Program-made: the position numbers and the translations under genes
From: a bacterium
GTDB taxonomy: Bacteria; Bacillota_I; Bacilli_A; RFN20; DUOZ01
Assembly: GCA_012838555.1 (NCBI GenBank)
Contig: DUOZ01000100.1
Span: 1 to 35,604 of the forward strand
Reading direction: 5' to 3'
DNA: 35,604 bases
Shown: one piece after another, positions 1-10,514 of the stretch
How positions within the stretch are numbered: the stretch's first letter is position 1
Layout of the letters: every line of letters starts with the position of its first letter
The notes under the pieces: generated by a model
The model's input: only the letters and a program-made list of their open reading frames with translations
The model's database searches: none
What the model was told of the DNA's origin: nothing

Positions 1-883
1 TACCGCCACCAATAGCAACATTTAATAAGAAGTGAAATTCTTGATCAAACGGCCAAGCTTCATAAGGTTCTATAGAAGGCTTATAAAGTTCAGCAGCTGT
101 TAATTTATAGTATGGATAATCATCAAATAACCAAGTGATTGATCCAGGTTCCCAAATTATAGAATAAACATGGAAATCATCAACTAAGTTTGTTCCACCT
201 GGATGATATTTATCATATTTAATATAACCTGAACCTTTTTGTGTACCAATACTATGATGATAAGCTTTTGTATGGATTGTGCCCATGTAATGATTTAATG
301 CATAAGTAGCAGAATGCTCCATAATATCAATTTCGCCACTTCTAGGCCATCCACCATACACTCCCTTAGTTGGCATCATCCAAATCGCAGGCCAAGAACC
401 TTTAGTTCTAGGTAATTTAGCCCTGATATCAAATCTTCCATATTTAAAGTCTGCTTTACCTGAGGTATTAATTCTACTAGAAGTATATTCCTTACCACCA
501 TATTTTTCTTTTCTAGCAATAATATGTAAGAAGCCGTCTTTTACTTCAACATTTTCGCCTTTAGTATAATATTGGTGTTCTCCATTACCCCAGCCATTTC
601 CTCCGACTTGATAATTCCAAATTGATTCATCTGGTTTACCTTCATAGTTAAACTCTTCACACCATGTCGGAACCCAACCATCAACTATTTCTTTATTTTC
701 GCAACCTTCAAAGACCTTAGGTGCATCATCTGGTTCTACTTCTAAAGAAATACTATCAATATTAGATACTACTGAGGAAGGTTTTTCACTAGAAACCGAA
801 CTACTTACTTCTAAATCCTCACATGATATTATTGAAGTAGAAATTATCGCACTTATAAACAATAATGATATTATCTTCTTCAT
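1..883 (-). CDS. GH16 family beta-glucanase (laminarinase-like) lipoprotein, 3' end truncated by window edge
   Basis: Manual translation from ATG at 881-883 gives MKKIISLLFISAIISTSIISCEDLE... (signal peptide plus lipobox ISC), then ...WCEEFNYEGKPDESIWNYQVGGNGWGNGEHQYYT...GRFDIRAKLPRTKGSWPAIWMMP...SGEIDIMEHSAT (GH16 ExDxxE catalytic motif)...FLLNVAIGGG. SD AGGAGGGG upstream. Confidence 0.9.
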   Translation of the reverse strand, partial: MKKIISLLFISAIISTSIISCEDLEVSSSVSSEKPSSVVSNIDSISLEVEPDDAPKVFEGCENKEIVDGWVPTWCEEFNYEGKPDESIWNYQVGGNGWGNGEHQYYTKGENVEVKDGFLHIIARKEKYGGKEYTSSRINTSGKADFKYGRFDIRAKLPRTKGSWPAIWMMPTKGVYGGWPRSGEIDIMEHSATYALNHYMGTIHTKAYHHSIGTQKGSGYIKYDKYHPGGTNLVDDFHVYSIIWEPGSITWLFDDYPYYKLTAAELYKPSIEPYEAWPFDQEFHFLLNVAIGGG

Positions 884-897
884 CTTTGTCCCCTCCT

Positions 898-937
898 AAA
901 ACGCTTTCATTATAGCAAATTGTAAGCGCTTTGTAAA
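898..937 (-). promoter_or_regulatory. GH16 promoter with two operator-like sites
   Basis: Minus strand TTTACA (932-937) - 17 nt - TATAAT (909-914). Palindrome AAGCGCTT (924-931) lies in the spacer. Second site AAAACGCTTT (+ strand, 898-907) lies just downstream of the -10. Confidence 0.6.
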
Positions 938-943
938 GTTAAG

Positions 944-966
944 AAAAAAAGGCACAAGGCCTTTTA
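944..966 (-). terminator. Rho-independent terminator of the ABC/ecf gene run
   Basis: Minus strand AAAAGGC-CTTGT-GCCTTTTTTT, overlapping the stop codon of the 964..3375 gene. Confidence 0.7.
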
Positions 967-3375
967 AATATCATATTTTGTTAAGATTTGTGATGGTGTT
1001 TTTCTTAAAAGTAGGATGACTGGTAATAGTCCAAAGAAGAGATAAAATGCATATATCGCTAATAGCCCTAAGGCAACATTATACCAAGGGAATAAAAGGA
1101 CACTTCCAAAACTTACCATTAAACTATTTACATAATCAATAAAGTAAACGACTAAACCATATCCAATCGCGGTTGTAAAGGTTGTTAAGATTAAAATTTC
1201 TAACACAAAGAGATTGATAACCTTAATTCTACTAGCACCTAAAGCGCGATAAACACCAATATCATAAATACGATGAATAACTTTTGAACGCATCATAAAG
1301 AAGACAAAGATTAATAAGGCTGATGCTAAAACTAAAGAAGAAATAATCGGAGCCATTAGATATTGAATTCTTTGTTTAGAATATTCACTCATATCTTCCT
1401 TATTTGGATCATTAGCAGTATAACCTAAGTTTTCTAAATGCTCTATTGATTTTGTTTTATCATTACTTATAAAATATAAATTATATCCTACAAAGTAATC
1501 TTGTAATAATTTCTCACCATCTTCAATTGAAATTAAATTATATGCATAATATTTAGTATGACAAACACCAACAATTGTAAATGTTTTACCTAGAGAAACG
1601 CCATTAATTGAAGTAAGTTCTTGACCAATTTCATACCCAAATACCTCATGAACAACAATTTCTCCACTTTCAGATGGTAATCTTCCTTTAACTAATACAA
1701 CTTCAGAATCTGATTCATCTGTAGCAATTCTAAAAACTGGTAATTGAGAAGAAACTTTAAAAGCACTATTTAAGTATGTTGGATAATCAACAAATAAGAG
1801 ATAGGCATCCCTGTTAATAATACCGCTTATAGTAAATGTATCCAGATTATTCCGCATTGATAAAGTTCTACCTACAAAATCTTTACAAGAAAAGGAACCA
1901 CCAACAGTTGTTTGGGCATGCTTAGTTAAATCATCACAGACCCATTTACTTAAAGCAATTTCTTTATTACCACTAGGTAAAGCACCATATATTAAATCTT
2001 TTTCACTTACAATATTCGTTGGCATCATCTTAACATCATTAAAAACAACACTTCTATTTCTTGTTTGAAAGTTAATACTTACATCAACATTAAAGCTAAA
2101 ACTATTATTTAGATAAGCTACATACTCAATTGATTCATCACTTAAAATTTCCTCAAAATTTACATCTAATACTTCTTCTTTACTTGAAATCCCAACTAAA
2201 GTTGAGTCATGTCTTTTATAAGCTTTTTCATCTAAAGTATAAGCATTAGATATAGTCGCCGCAGTATAGGCAATAAACATACCAACAATCATAAAAGCTA
2301 AATACATTAATTTATATCTGAATTTAACAAAATAGAAATTAGAAAAGGCAACTTTAAAATCGTCCCACATCTTTCTAAAATCAAATTTTCTTCCTCTTAT
2401 ATCTTTAAAGAATGAGTTATCATAATCAAATTTATCAACATCAGTTAATTCAAGTTTCTTAAAGTGTTCATCTTTAAGTGTTACCTCACTATTTGATGTT
2501 AAATATTTGACTTTAAAATTAGATTTAACATCAACAATTAAAGAACCATTTTTATAAACAACTTTAATTTCAGGTTTATCCTTAACATCTTCATCATAGT
2601 AAAGTTTTAATGAATATGCTTCTTCTTCAAATTCTTTTTGATTTAAATCTTTCAAGTAAATAACTTTTCCATCATCATGATGATAAGAACTACTTGAAGT
2701 ATTAATTTCATCACTAACAACTTTACCATCTTTTAATTCAATAATCCGATCAGCATAAAAATTAGCTAATTCCCTATCATGTGTAACTAAAATAACTAAA
2801 CAAGTCTTACTAACCTTTTTAATAATGTTCATAACTTCAATCGTATTACTACTATCAAGGTTACCTGTTGGTTCATCTGCAATAATTACTTTTGCTTTCT
2901 TAACTAAAGCTCGAGCAATTGCCACACGTTGTTGTTGACCACCTGATAAAGCCGAAGCCCTTCTTCTTTTATAATTAATCATATTAACTGCATTTAAGCA
3001 GTAATTAATTCTTTTTTCAACTTCATCTTTATCATAAATATTTGCCAAAGATAACGCAAATTTAAGATTATCATAAACAGTCATCTCTGGGAAAAGTAAA
3101 TAGTTTTGGAAAATATAACCCATATTATTACGACGATATTTATCGATTTTATACATTTTGTAATTTTTAATTCTTAAATCGTCATAATAAATTTCACCTT
3201 TAGCCTTATCTAAACCACCGATAACATTTAAAAGTGTGGTTTTACCACTACCAGAGGCACCAAGTAAACAAACTAAACCCGTAGATGGAAATTCAAGTGT
3301 TGTATTGTTAATTACATGAATTTCATTAGCTTTACGACGATTAAAATATTTATTAATTTTGTTTAACCTAATCAT
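964..3375 (-). CDS. MacB/FtsX-type ABC protein (N-terminal ATPase fused to permease)
   Basis: Walker A GASGSGKTT, signature LSGGQQQR, Walker B VIIADEPTGNLDS; about 100-aa linker; TM segments with FtsX-like YRALGASRIKV near the C-terminus. ATG at 3375 with SD GGGGTG preferred over the ORF start at 3384. Confidence 0.85.
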   Translation of the reverse strand: MIRLNKINKYFNRRKANEIHVINNTTLEFPSTGLVCLLGASGSGKTTLLNVIGGLDKAKGEIYYDDLRIKNYKMYKIDKYRRNNMGYIFQNYLLFPEMTVYDNLKFALSLANIYDKDEVEKRINYCLNAVNMINYKRRRASALSGGQQQRVAIARALVKKAKVIIADEPTGNLDSSNTIEVMNIIKKVSKTCLVILVTHDRELANFYADRIIELKDGKVVSDEINTSSSSYHHDDGKVIYLKDLNQKEFEEEAYSLKLYYDEDVKDKPEIKVVYKNGSLIVDVKSNFKVKYLTSNSEVTLKDEHFKKLELTDVDKFDYDNSFFKDIRGRKFDFRKMWDDFKVAFSNFYFVKFRYKLMYLAFMIVGMFIAYTAATISNAYTLDEKAYKRHDSTLVGISSKEEVLDVNFEEILSDESIEYVAYLNNSFSFNVDVSINFQTRNRSVVFNDVKMMPTNIVSEKDLIYGALPSGNKEIALSKWVCDDLTKHAQTTVGGSFSCKDFVGRTLSMRNNLDTFTISGIINRDAYLLFVDYPTYLNSAFKVSSQLPVFRIATDESDSEVVLVKGRLPSESGEIVVHEVFGYEIGQELTSINGVSLGKTFTIVGVCHTKYYAYNLISIEDGEKLLQDYFVGYNLYFISNDKTKSIEHLENLGYTANDPNKEDMSEYSKQRIQYLMAPIISSLVLASALLIFVFFMMRSKVIHRIYDIGVYRALGASRIKVINLFVLEILILTTFTTAIGYGLVVYFIDYVNSLMVSFGSVLLFPWYNVALGLLAIYAFYLFFGLLPVILLLRKTPSQILTKYDI

Positions 3376-3386
3376 GACATTCACCC

Positions 3387-5525
3387 CTAGCTTCTTCTAA
3401 TGACCACATTAACGACACTTTCAAACATCTTGCGTGAGAATCTAACACTAAGCATAAAGGCTAAGATAACAATAATAATTAGTAAAATCAACATCGATCC
3501 ATAATCTCTATATTTAATGATGTTCATAACACCAAGGGAATAATATTGATTTATAATAATAACACCGACAAAGGTTGTAATATATGCTATGATTCCTAAT
3601 GTTATATTTTCTATTGAAACAATCGAATTTAAGTTCTTCCTGTTAGCACCTAAAATCCTTAAGATTGAATAGTCACGTTTTTTACTATTCATAACTAAAT
3701 GTAAAATCATATAGGTAACAAAATACAAGAAGACAATACCGAGGCCAGCAACAAAGGTTTTCATTATAGTTTCTATTAACATCATTAAACCATCAAAGCC
3801 ATATGAAGGGAAATCACTAACATCAATTACACGATATCCTTTATTTCTTAATTGACTCATTAAAGATCCCTTTATAAAAGAATCATCTAGAATAACAGAA
3901 ATTTGATATACTTCATTATCAATAAGATTAAAGAAAGTATTTTCGTTCATAAATATAAAATTAGTGTAATTATCTGGTTCACGTATAATTTCAATTGTCA
4001 CATCAGTTATTTCTTTTTCTCCATATATAGATGTTAAATAAACTTTAATATCTTCATCGTTAAACTCTAATTCACTTATTTGAGCTCCTAATGAAAGTCT
4101 AATAACTCCATCTTCATAACTAGGTGCAAAAGCAAAACTTATTCGCTCTAAATAACTATTTTCTTCTAATTCATCAATGCCTTTTAAAGAAAAATCAAAG
4201 TATGATTGACCTTGTTCAATAATTTTTTGTTTTCTTAGTAAGTCACTCGCATAGATTGTGCCACTACCATAGTAATTACTTTGATAATTCTTATCCGTTA
4301 TACCTACGATTTCAAATTCATATTTTTTATCATAAAAACTTTGATTAATCTTTTTACCTAATAATTTATCATTAGTAACAACTACCTCTAAATCATTTTC
4401 AGGCATACGACCTTGAATTATGTCTGCTTCTTTTAATTGATTAATACTTTGAAGAATCAAAGTATAAGACTCCCAATTATCATCATCATAGAAATAAATT
4501 GCCGAATCTAAATAAAAATCATTTTTATGAACATAATTTACTCCACTAATCTTACTTATATCTTCTATTTCTTGTTCACTAAATGGTGAATAATCCGGTT
4601 TATTAAGGATTAACCTGCGATTATCTGTAAAAGTATAAGTATACGAATAGCGATAATTAGTTGGTTGAGCTAAAAAAGTACTATCATAAATTCCAACGAT
4701 AGTAAAAGTTATTGCAATATAAACTAATAAAGAAAATATTGTTCTTTTTGGTGTCATTACTAAATTTCTTAAACCAAATAATAAATTTGTTAAAAAACGA
4801 GGTTGATTATTAACTAACTCTGTTTTATCTTCAGCATCAGGCTTTTTAGGTTTTAAATTAACATCTTCAACTATTTCACCATCAAATAAGCGTACCTTTC
4901 TAGTTGCATACGGCTCTACTAAAGAATAATCATGAGTTACTACTACAACTAATCTACCAGGAGCAACTTCATTAATTAAAGACATAATTTGCTCACTATT
5001 TTCACTATCTAAATTACCAGTTGGTTCATCACACACTAGGATTTTTGAATCACTAGCAATAGCTCGTGCAATAACTACTCTTTGTTTTTCGCCACCACTT
5101 AACTTAGCAGCTCTTGATCTTTTACGATTACTTAAACCAACACGTTCAATAATTTCTAAAGCTCTTTTACGAGCATCTTTTTTACTAACACCTCTTAAAA
5201 GTAAGACCGTTTCAACGTTTTGTAAAACACTATAACTTTCAATTAAATTATAATTTTGAAAGACAAACCCGATATTATTCTTTCGATAATCTTCCCAATC
5301 ACTCATCGAATAATAAGAAGTTTCTTGATTAGAAAAATACATTTCGCCTTCTTCGTAGGAATCAATCCCTGAGATAACGTTTAAAAGAGTCGTCTTCCCA
5401 CTTCCTGATTCACCAACTATGGCAACAAATTCATTTTTTTCAAACTTAATATTGATATTCCGTAAACCAAGTGCAACATTTCCTTCACTTGAATAGTATT
5501 TCGACACATTAACTAATTTCAACAT
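3387..5525 (-). CDS. MacB/FtsX-type ABC protein (ATPase fused to permease), second copy
   Basis: GESGSGKTT, LSGGEKQR, ILVCDEPTGNLDS, C-terminal FtsX-like YSILRILGANRKNL. Confidence 0.85.
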   Translation of the reverse strand: MLKLVNVSKYYSSEGNVALGLRNINIKFEKNEFVAIVGESGSGKTTLLNVISGIDSYEEGEMYFSNQETSYYSMSDWEDYRKNNIGFVFQNYNLIESYSVLQNVETVLLLRGVSKKDARKRALEIIERVGLSNRKRSRAAKLSGGEKQRVVIARAIASDSKILVCDEPTGNLDSENSEQIMSLINEVAPGRLVVVVTHDYSLVEPYATRKVRLFDGEIVEDVNLKPKKPDAEDKTELVNNQPRFLTNLLFGLRNLVMTPKRTIFSLLVYIAITFTIVGIYDSTFLAQPTNYRYSYTYTFTDNRRLILNKPDYSPFSEQEIEDISKISGVNYVHKNDFYLDSAIYFYDDDNWESYTLILQSINQLKEADIIQGRMPENDLEVVVTNDKLLGKKINQSFYDKKYEFEIVGITDKNYQSNYYGSGTIYASDLLRKQKIIEQGQSYFDFSLKGIDELEENSYLERISFAFAPSYEDGVIRLSLGAQISELEFNDEDIKVYLTSIYGEKEITDVTIEIIREPDNYTNFIFMNENTFFNLIDNEVYQISVILDDSFIKGSLMSQLRNKGYRVIDVSDFPSYGFDGLMMLIETIMKTFVAGLGIVFLYFVTYMILHLVMNSKKRDYSILRILGANRKNLNSIVSIENITLGIIAYITTFVGVIIINQYYSLGVMNIIKYRDYGSMLILLIIIVILAFMLSVRFSRKMFESVVNVVIRRS

Positions 5526-7293
5526 TGATTTTCTCTCCCATCATTTCTTGAAGTTTGTGAGCATCATACATTTTCTTATACTTACCATTTAACTCTAATA
5601 ATTCTTGATGTGTTCCTTGTTCTACAATTTTACCTTCTTCAAGCATATAAATACAATCCGAATGTTCGATTGTTGATAAACGATGTGCAATCATAATAAA
5701 TGTAGTATCTTTTAAATAATTTCTAATTCCATTAATAACTTTTAACTCAGTATTATTATCTAATGCACTTGTTGCTTCATCAAAAAGGATTAATGAAGGA
5801 TTACGTAAGATAATTCTTGCAATACCTATTCTTTGTCTTTCTCCACCAGATAACTTAACTCCATTTTCTCCAACTAAAGTATCTAAACCTTCTTTATTCT
5901 TAGCAATAATTTCATCAACACAAGCTATTTTAATCGCTAAATTTAATTGTTCTTCACTAGCTTTTGGAGCCGCAAACATAATATTTTCCCTAATTGTAGC
6001 ATTAAACAAGAACGTATCTTGGAAAACATAACCAATATGTTGTCTTAAAGATAGTTTATACTTTTCATCCATTGGATAACCAAAAACTTCAATTTTGCCT
6101 TCATCAACTAAATATAAACCTTCAAGCACTTTTAAAATCGTTGTCTTACCACAGCCTGTTGGACCAACAAAGGCATGAGTTTCTCCTTTTTTAACTGTAA
6201 ATGAAATATCATCAATAACTACTTTATCTTTAACATAAGAGAAAGTTACATTTTCAAATTTAACAACTGTATCTGATTCATCTATATCAAGTTTTTCTTT
6301 TTTAGCTAAGTAAGCTTTATCAATATCATATCCCATGATAGTATTAAGTCTACCTAAAGAAACACTGACATTTTGCATTTCTAAAAACATTCCAACAAAG
6401 TTAGATATTGGCGCAGCTAGTAAATCATTATACATTAATATCGCACTGACTCCACCTATACTTACCATGCCTTTTACAACCATGATACCTCCAAATGATA
6501 ACATTGTCGTTATTATCAAAACAAAGAAGAAGGTATTCATGAAGTTAACTTGAACATGATATTTTTGTGTTTTTTTATGATTATCAATAACTAGATAACT
6601 CGTTTCAATAACTTGTTCATATTTTGTTTCTTCTTGACTTGCAGCATGGATATCTCTCATCCCTTTAATATTTTCTTGATATTTTCGCCACATTCTTGAA
6701 TTACGTCTACGATTTTCTCTAGCAAAGCGCCAAAACTTAGTTCCTGATAATCTTGTAATAATTCCACTAGTAATCGCTAGAGGTAAAATAATTAAAGTTA
6801 ATCTAATATCAATTTGTGACATAAAATAAAAACCAAAAGCAAAACTAAAAATTGATCTTGTTAAATATGTTATAGGTACCATAAAACCTCTAATTGCAAT
6901 TGAACTATCTTGAATTAACCTATTTAATAATTCACTCGAGTCATTTTCATCAAAAAAGTTTTGAGGGACACTACTTAAATGCCAATAAACCTCACATCTA
7001 ACATCATGAGCTAGTTTTTCTTGTAATGTTGAATTATAATAATGCGAGAAATTATGAAATAAACTTTGCAAAACTTGCAAAATAAAATAAGTAATTGCTA
7101 AAGTTATAATCTTTTCAATCCCTGCATCAGCATCAAGTCGTCCTTCAAAAGCAGCAACACTTGTATCAATAACTTCTTTAAGCATATTAAGTGGATAAGT
7201 GCTTAAAAATGAAGTAATAATAATTAAAACAACAATTATAATCGCTTTAGGCCAATTCTTTTTTAATAATTTCCAAATCGTGATTTTCCCCAC
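5509..7293 (-). CDS. ABC exporter half-transporter (permease plus ATPase)
   Basis: N-terminal TM domain, GPTGCGKTT, LSGGERQR, LILFDEATSALD, IAHRLST. Complete catalytic motifs are compatible with a homodimer. Confidence 0.9.
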   Translation of the reverse strand: MGKITIWKLLKKNWPKAIIIVVLIIITSFLSTYPLNMLKEVIDTSVAAFEGRLDADAGIEKIITLAITYFILQVLQSLFHNFSHYYNSTLQEKLAHDVRCEVYWHLSSVPQNFFDENDSSELLNRLIQDSSIAIRGFMVPITYLTRSIFSFAFGFYFMSQIDIRLTLIILPLAITSGIITRLSGTKFWRFARENRRRNSRMWRKYQENIKGMRDIHAASQEETKYEQVIETSYLVIDNHKKTQKYHVQVNFMNTFFFVLIITTMLSFGGIMVVKGMVSIGGVSAILMYNDLLAAPISNFVGMFLEMQNVSVSLGRLNTIMGYDIDKAYLAKKEKLDIDESDTVVKFENVTFSYVKDKVVIDDISFTVKKGETHAFVGPTGCGKTTILKVLEGLYLVDEGKIEVFGYPMDEKYKLSLRQHIGYVFQDTFLFNATIRENIMFAAPKASEEQLNLAIKIACVDEIIAKNKEGLDTLVGENGVKLSGGERQRIGIARIILRNPSLILFDEATSALDNNTELKVINGIRNYLKDTTFIMIAHRLSTIEHSDCIYMLEEGKIVEQGTHQELLELNGKYKKMYDAHKLQEMMGEKINVEIS

Positions 7294-8087
7294 TATTTCA
7301 CCTTCTTTAACTTAACATTCTTTTCAATATCGATATTCCAATTCTTAACTAAATTATAAGCATAAATACGATTTACCGGATGAAAGTAATCAAAAGGCGA
7401 ATGGGCATCAATTCCCATCACAAACTTATTTTTATGTCTTTTAGCTATTTCAAAAAACTCTCTAACTGGATATTGGTAACGATATTCTTTATCAATTAAG
7501 CGTTGACCCCTTCTCATTCCGCCTTGATTCACTTCTAAATAAACATCATTTTCAAAAGCACTCTTACAAATACGGTGAGCTAATTTAACTCCATCTTCAT
7601 CTAATCCCTTTTCAGTCAAAAACAAATCAGGATGAACTAATATTGAAAAAAGACCTGTCTTTAAGCCTTTTTCAATTAAACTTACATATTTTTCGGTACT
7701 TATTTTACTAGAAGCGATATAACCTTCCATTTTATTATCTTCATATGAAATATAATGTTGACCTAAAATTAAATAATCAACTTTACCACTCATTAATAAA
7801 TCACGGTAATAATCTTCTAACTCTTCAAAATACTCACATTCAAAACCGATTAAAACTTCAATTTTATCTTTATATTTATCTTTTAAATGATTTAAAGAAT
7901 ACAAATAATTCTCTAATTCATCATAATTTCCTCTAATACCTTCTTGAGTCATATTAGGAATAAAAACATGATCAGAAAAACCAATAATCTTGTGATTATT
8001 TTCTATTGCTGCGATAACATAATCTTCATCTTCACCAACAGCATGACCACATCTTTTCGTATGAGTGTGATAATTATAAGTAATCAT
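7293..8087 (-). CDS. PHP-domain phosphatase, histidinol-phosphatase (HisJ/HisK)-like
   Basis: YNYHTHTKRCGHAVGEDEDYV, GFSDHVF, GFECEYF, LGQHYI, VHPDLF, GIDAHSP are PHP metal-binding motifs. Confidence 0.8.
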   Translation of the reverse strand: MITYNYHTHTKRCGHAVGEDEDYVIAAIENNHKIIGFSDHVFIPNMTQEGIRGNYDELENYLYSLNHLKDKYKDKIEVLIGFECEYFEELEDYYRDLLMSGKVDYLILGQHYISYEDNKMEGYIASSKISTEKYVSLIEKGLKTGLFSILVHPDLFLTEKGLDEDGVKLAHRICKSAFENDVYLEVNQGGMRRGQRLIDKEYRYQYPVREFFEIAKRHKNKFVMGIDAHSPFDYFHPVNRIYAYNLVKNWNIDIEKNVKLKKVK

Positions 8088-8824
8088 TAATACATAACCT
8101 CCACTAAATATAGGCCTTCTGCAGGTGCTTTATAAGGACATGGTTTATCTTCTTTTTTATCTAGTCTTGTTGTAATTTCTTCAAGACTAATCTTATTTTC
8201 GCCTATATGAATTAAAGTACCTACCATCATTCTAACCATATAACGAAGAAAGCCACTTCCTATTATATCAAAAATTACGATATCGTTTTCCACTTTTATC
8301 GAAAATTCATTAATAAACCTAACAAAACTAGTTACTTCACTATCTTTAGTCGAAGTAAAATTCCTAAAATCATGTTCACCAACAAAAAGACAAGCTGCTT
8401 CTTTCATCTTGTTTATATCTAACCTTTTACCATATTGATAAATGTAATTAACTTTTAAAGGATTATATTCACCCATATTTAAATAATAGCGATAATGCTT
8501 CTTTTTAGCATCAAATCTAGCATGAAATGATGAATCAACCTTGTAAACGTCTTTTACATAAATATCCTTAGGTAAATTACTATTTAATGCTTTTTTATAA
8601 TTTTCAGGTTCAATCTCAAAAATCGAATCAAAATGAATAACTTGATTTAAAGCATGAACGCCAGCATCAGTTCTTCCAGAAGCATATACTTTTATTTCTT
8701 GTTTATTGATTTTTGATAAGGCAATTTGTAATTCCTCTTGAACTGTTCGACCATTATTTTGAATTTGATATCCCACAAAGTTAGAACCATCATAACTAAA
8801 AATAACTTTGTATCTTAACGCCAT
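8087..8824 (-). CDS. truA: tRNA pseudouridine(38-40) synthase TruA
   Basis: YDGSNFVGYQIQNNGRTVQEEL, YASGRTDAGVHALNQVIHF, GSGFLRYMVRMMVGTLIHIG. Confidence 0.97.
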   Translation of the reverse strand: MALRYKVIFSYDGSNFVGYQIQNNGRTVQEELQIALSKINKQEIKVYASGRTDAGVHALNQVIHFDSIFEIEPENYKKALNSNLPKDIYVKDVYKVDSSFHARFDAKKKHYRYYLNMGEYNPLKVNYIYQYGKRLDINKMKEAACLFVGEHDFRNFTSTKDSEVTSFVRFINEFSIKVENDIVIFDIIGSGFLRYMVRMMVGTLIHIGENKISLEEITTRLDKKEDKPCPYKAPAEGLYLVEVMY

Positions 8825-9654
8825 AAGTCAATCCCTAACAGGCTTTCAATCATTTCTTTATTAAAACTTAGATAGACAAAACCTGCGGTAATTACAACAA
8901 TAAGAGATAAAGATAACCAATCACTAGATGTAAATTTTAAAACACGATATCTAGTTCTTTTCGCTGATGGGTCATAACCTCTAGCCTCCATAGCATCTGC
9001 AAGTTCATCAGATCTTTTAAAAGCCGAGAAAAATAAGGGGATAATCAGTGAAATAATCGCTGGGATTTTATCTTTTAATTTACCCTCACTTAAGATTGAA
9101 CCTCTACTAGCTTGAGCTTTCATGATTCGTTCGGTTTCATCTAAAAGTGTCGGAATAAATCTTAATGCAATTGAAATAATCATCGCTATTTCATGCGTTG
9201 GAAATTTAATAATTTTTAAAGGTGTCATTAAATATTCTAAACCATAAGTCATATCTAAAGGTTTAGTCGATGTCGTTAAAATCGTTGTGATTGTAATCAT
9301 AATAACTAATCTAATAATAATATATAAAGTTTGATAGATGCCACTATCATAAATTTTAAAGAATTCTAAATCTAATAAAACATTTCCTCTTTGAAATGAT
9401 AAGATATTAATAATAAATAAAAACAAAAACATGAACCACATATTTTTAATTAATCTAAATAAAGTTCTAAAGCTAACTTTAGTTACTTTAAGTAAAATTA
9501 ATAAGAAAATCCCTAAAATAAAATAACCTAAAAAACCAATTTCCATAAAGACAATTACTAATAAGAAAATCATAGCTAAAATTTTAGTTCGAGGGTCTAA
9601 ACGGTGGATAAACGTATCATTAGGAATGTATCTTCCTAAAGAAAGATTCTTCAT
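8815..9654 (-). CDS. ecfT: Energy-coupling factor transporter transmembrane protein EcfT
   Basis: SLGRYIPNDTFIHRLDPRTKI; ARG-type coupling motifs AQASRG and AMEARGYD; adjacent to two EcfA-type ATPases. Confidence 0.95.
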   Translation of the reverse strand: MKNLSLGRYIPNDTFIHRLDPRTKILAMIFLLVIVFMEIGFLGYFILGIFLLILLKVTKVSFRTLFRLIKNMWFMFLFLFIINILSFQRGNVLLDLEFFKIYDSGIYQTLYIIIRLVIMITITTILTTSTKPLDMTYGLEYLMTPLKIIKFPTHEIAMIISIALRFIPTLLDETERIMKAQASRGSILSEGKLKDKIPAIISLIIPLFFSAFKRSDELADAMEARGYDPSAKRTRYRVLKFTSSDWLSLSLIVVITAGFVYLSFNKEMIESLLGIDLWR

Positions 9655-10514
9655 GATTGTTTACCCCCTTTATTTAAGGCAATTTCATCAGCTAAGGTTT
9701 TAACATCCTTAACTTTACCTAAATCAATATCTAAACCTTTTTCAATTAATTTATTCGCAAATGAAAAGACAGTTGGTAATTCTAAATTTAATTCTTTACA
9801 CAACTTAGTATTCTTAAAAATATTAAGCGGTGTATCATAGGCCTTAAGCATGCCTTCACTCATAACAATGACTAATTCACTATATCTTAAAACATAATCC
9901 ATATCATGAGTTACTAAAATAACCGTTATACCTTGTTTATTTAATCTTGAAAATAAATCCATCATTTCTCTAGCTCCACGAGGATCTAATCCTGCGGTAG
10001 GTTCATCTAAAATTAAAACTGATGGTTTCATTGCTAAAATACCCGCGATTGCCACTCTTCTTCTTTGACCTCCAGAAAGTTCAAATGGAGACCGACTTAA
10101 TAACTCTTCATCAATTCCAACAAGTTTTGCAGCATCTTTGACTAAAACATCAATTTCTTCACTTGTTTTACCAAAGTTTTTCGGACCAAAAGCAATATCT
10201 TTATAACAAGTTTCTTCAAAAAGCTGATATTCAGGGAATTGAAAGACAAGTCCAACTTTTGATCTTAATTTTTTAATTTGTTTTAATTTAGAATTAGGAA
10301 AAATTTTGTAATCTTCAACAAATACAGTTCCACTAGTAGGTAATAATAAAGCATTAATATGTTGAACTAAGGTTGATTTACCACTTCCTGTATGACCAAT
10401 AATCGCAGTAAAACTACCTTCTTTAATTTCACAATTTACATCTTTTAAAGCTTCAGTCTTAAATACCGTATTGGGTAAATAAGTGTAACTAACATTTTCA
10501 AACTTTATTGGCAT
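9651..10514 (-). CDS. ecfA2: Energy-coupling factor ATPase EcfA2
   Basis: GHTGSGKST, VGLVFQFPEYQLFEETCYKDIAFGPKN, LSGGQRRR, LILDEPTAGLDPRG. Stop is TGA in an ATGA-type overlap region with ecfT. Confidence 0.93.
   Translation of the reverse strand: MPIKFENVSYTYLPNTVFKTEALKDVNCEIKEGSFTAIIGHTGSGKSTLVQHINALLLPTSGTVFVEDYKIFPNSKLKQIKKLRSKVGLVFQFPEYQLFEETCYKDIAFGPKNFGKTSEEIDVLVKDAAKLVGIDEELLSRSPFELSGGQRRRVAIAGILAMKPSVLILDEPTAGLDPRGAREMMDLFSRLNKQGITVILVTHDMDYVLRYSELVIVMSEGMLKAYDTPLNIFKNTKLCKELNLELPTVFSFANKLIEKGLDIDLGKVKDVKTLADEIALNKGGKQS

Noticed and set aside
898-937. Assigning the operators definitively as CcpA cre sites
   Set aside because: Each site deviates from the cre consensus (WTGNAANCGNWNNCW) by at least one base and the AAAGCGCTTT core also suits LacI-family regulators. 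I left the regulator open.
6335-6553. Plus-strand ORF inside the ABC exporter gene
   Set aside because: Antisense to a well-supported coding region, low-complexity translation with no domain or SD support.
7745-7936. Plus-strand ORF inside the PHP phosphatase gene
   Set aside because: Antisense artefact, N/L/H-rich translation.
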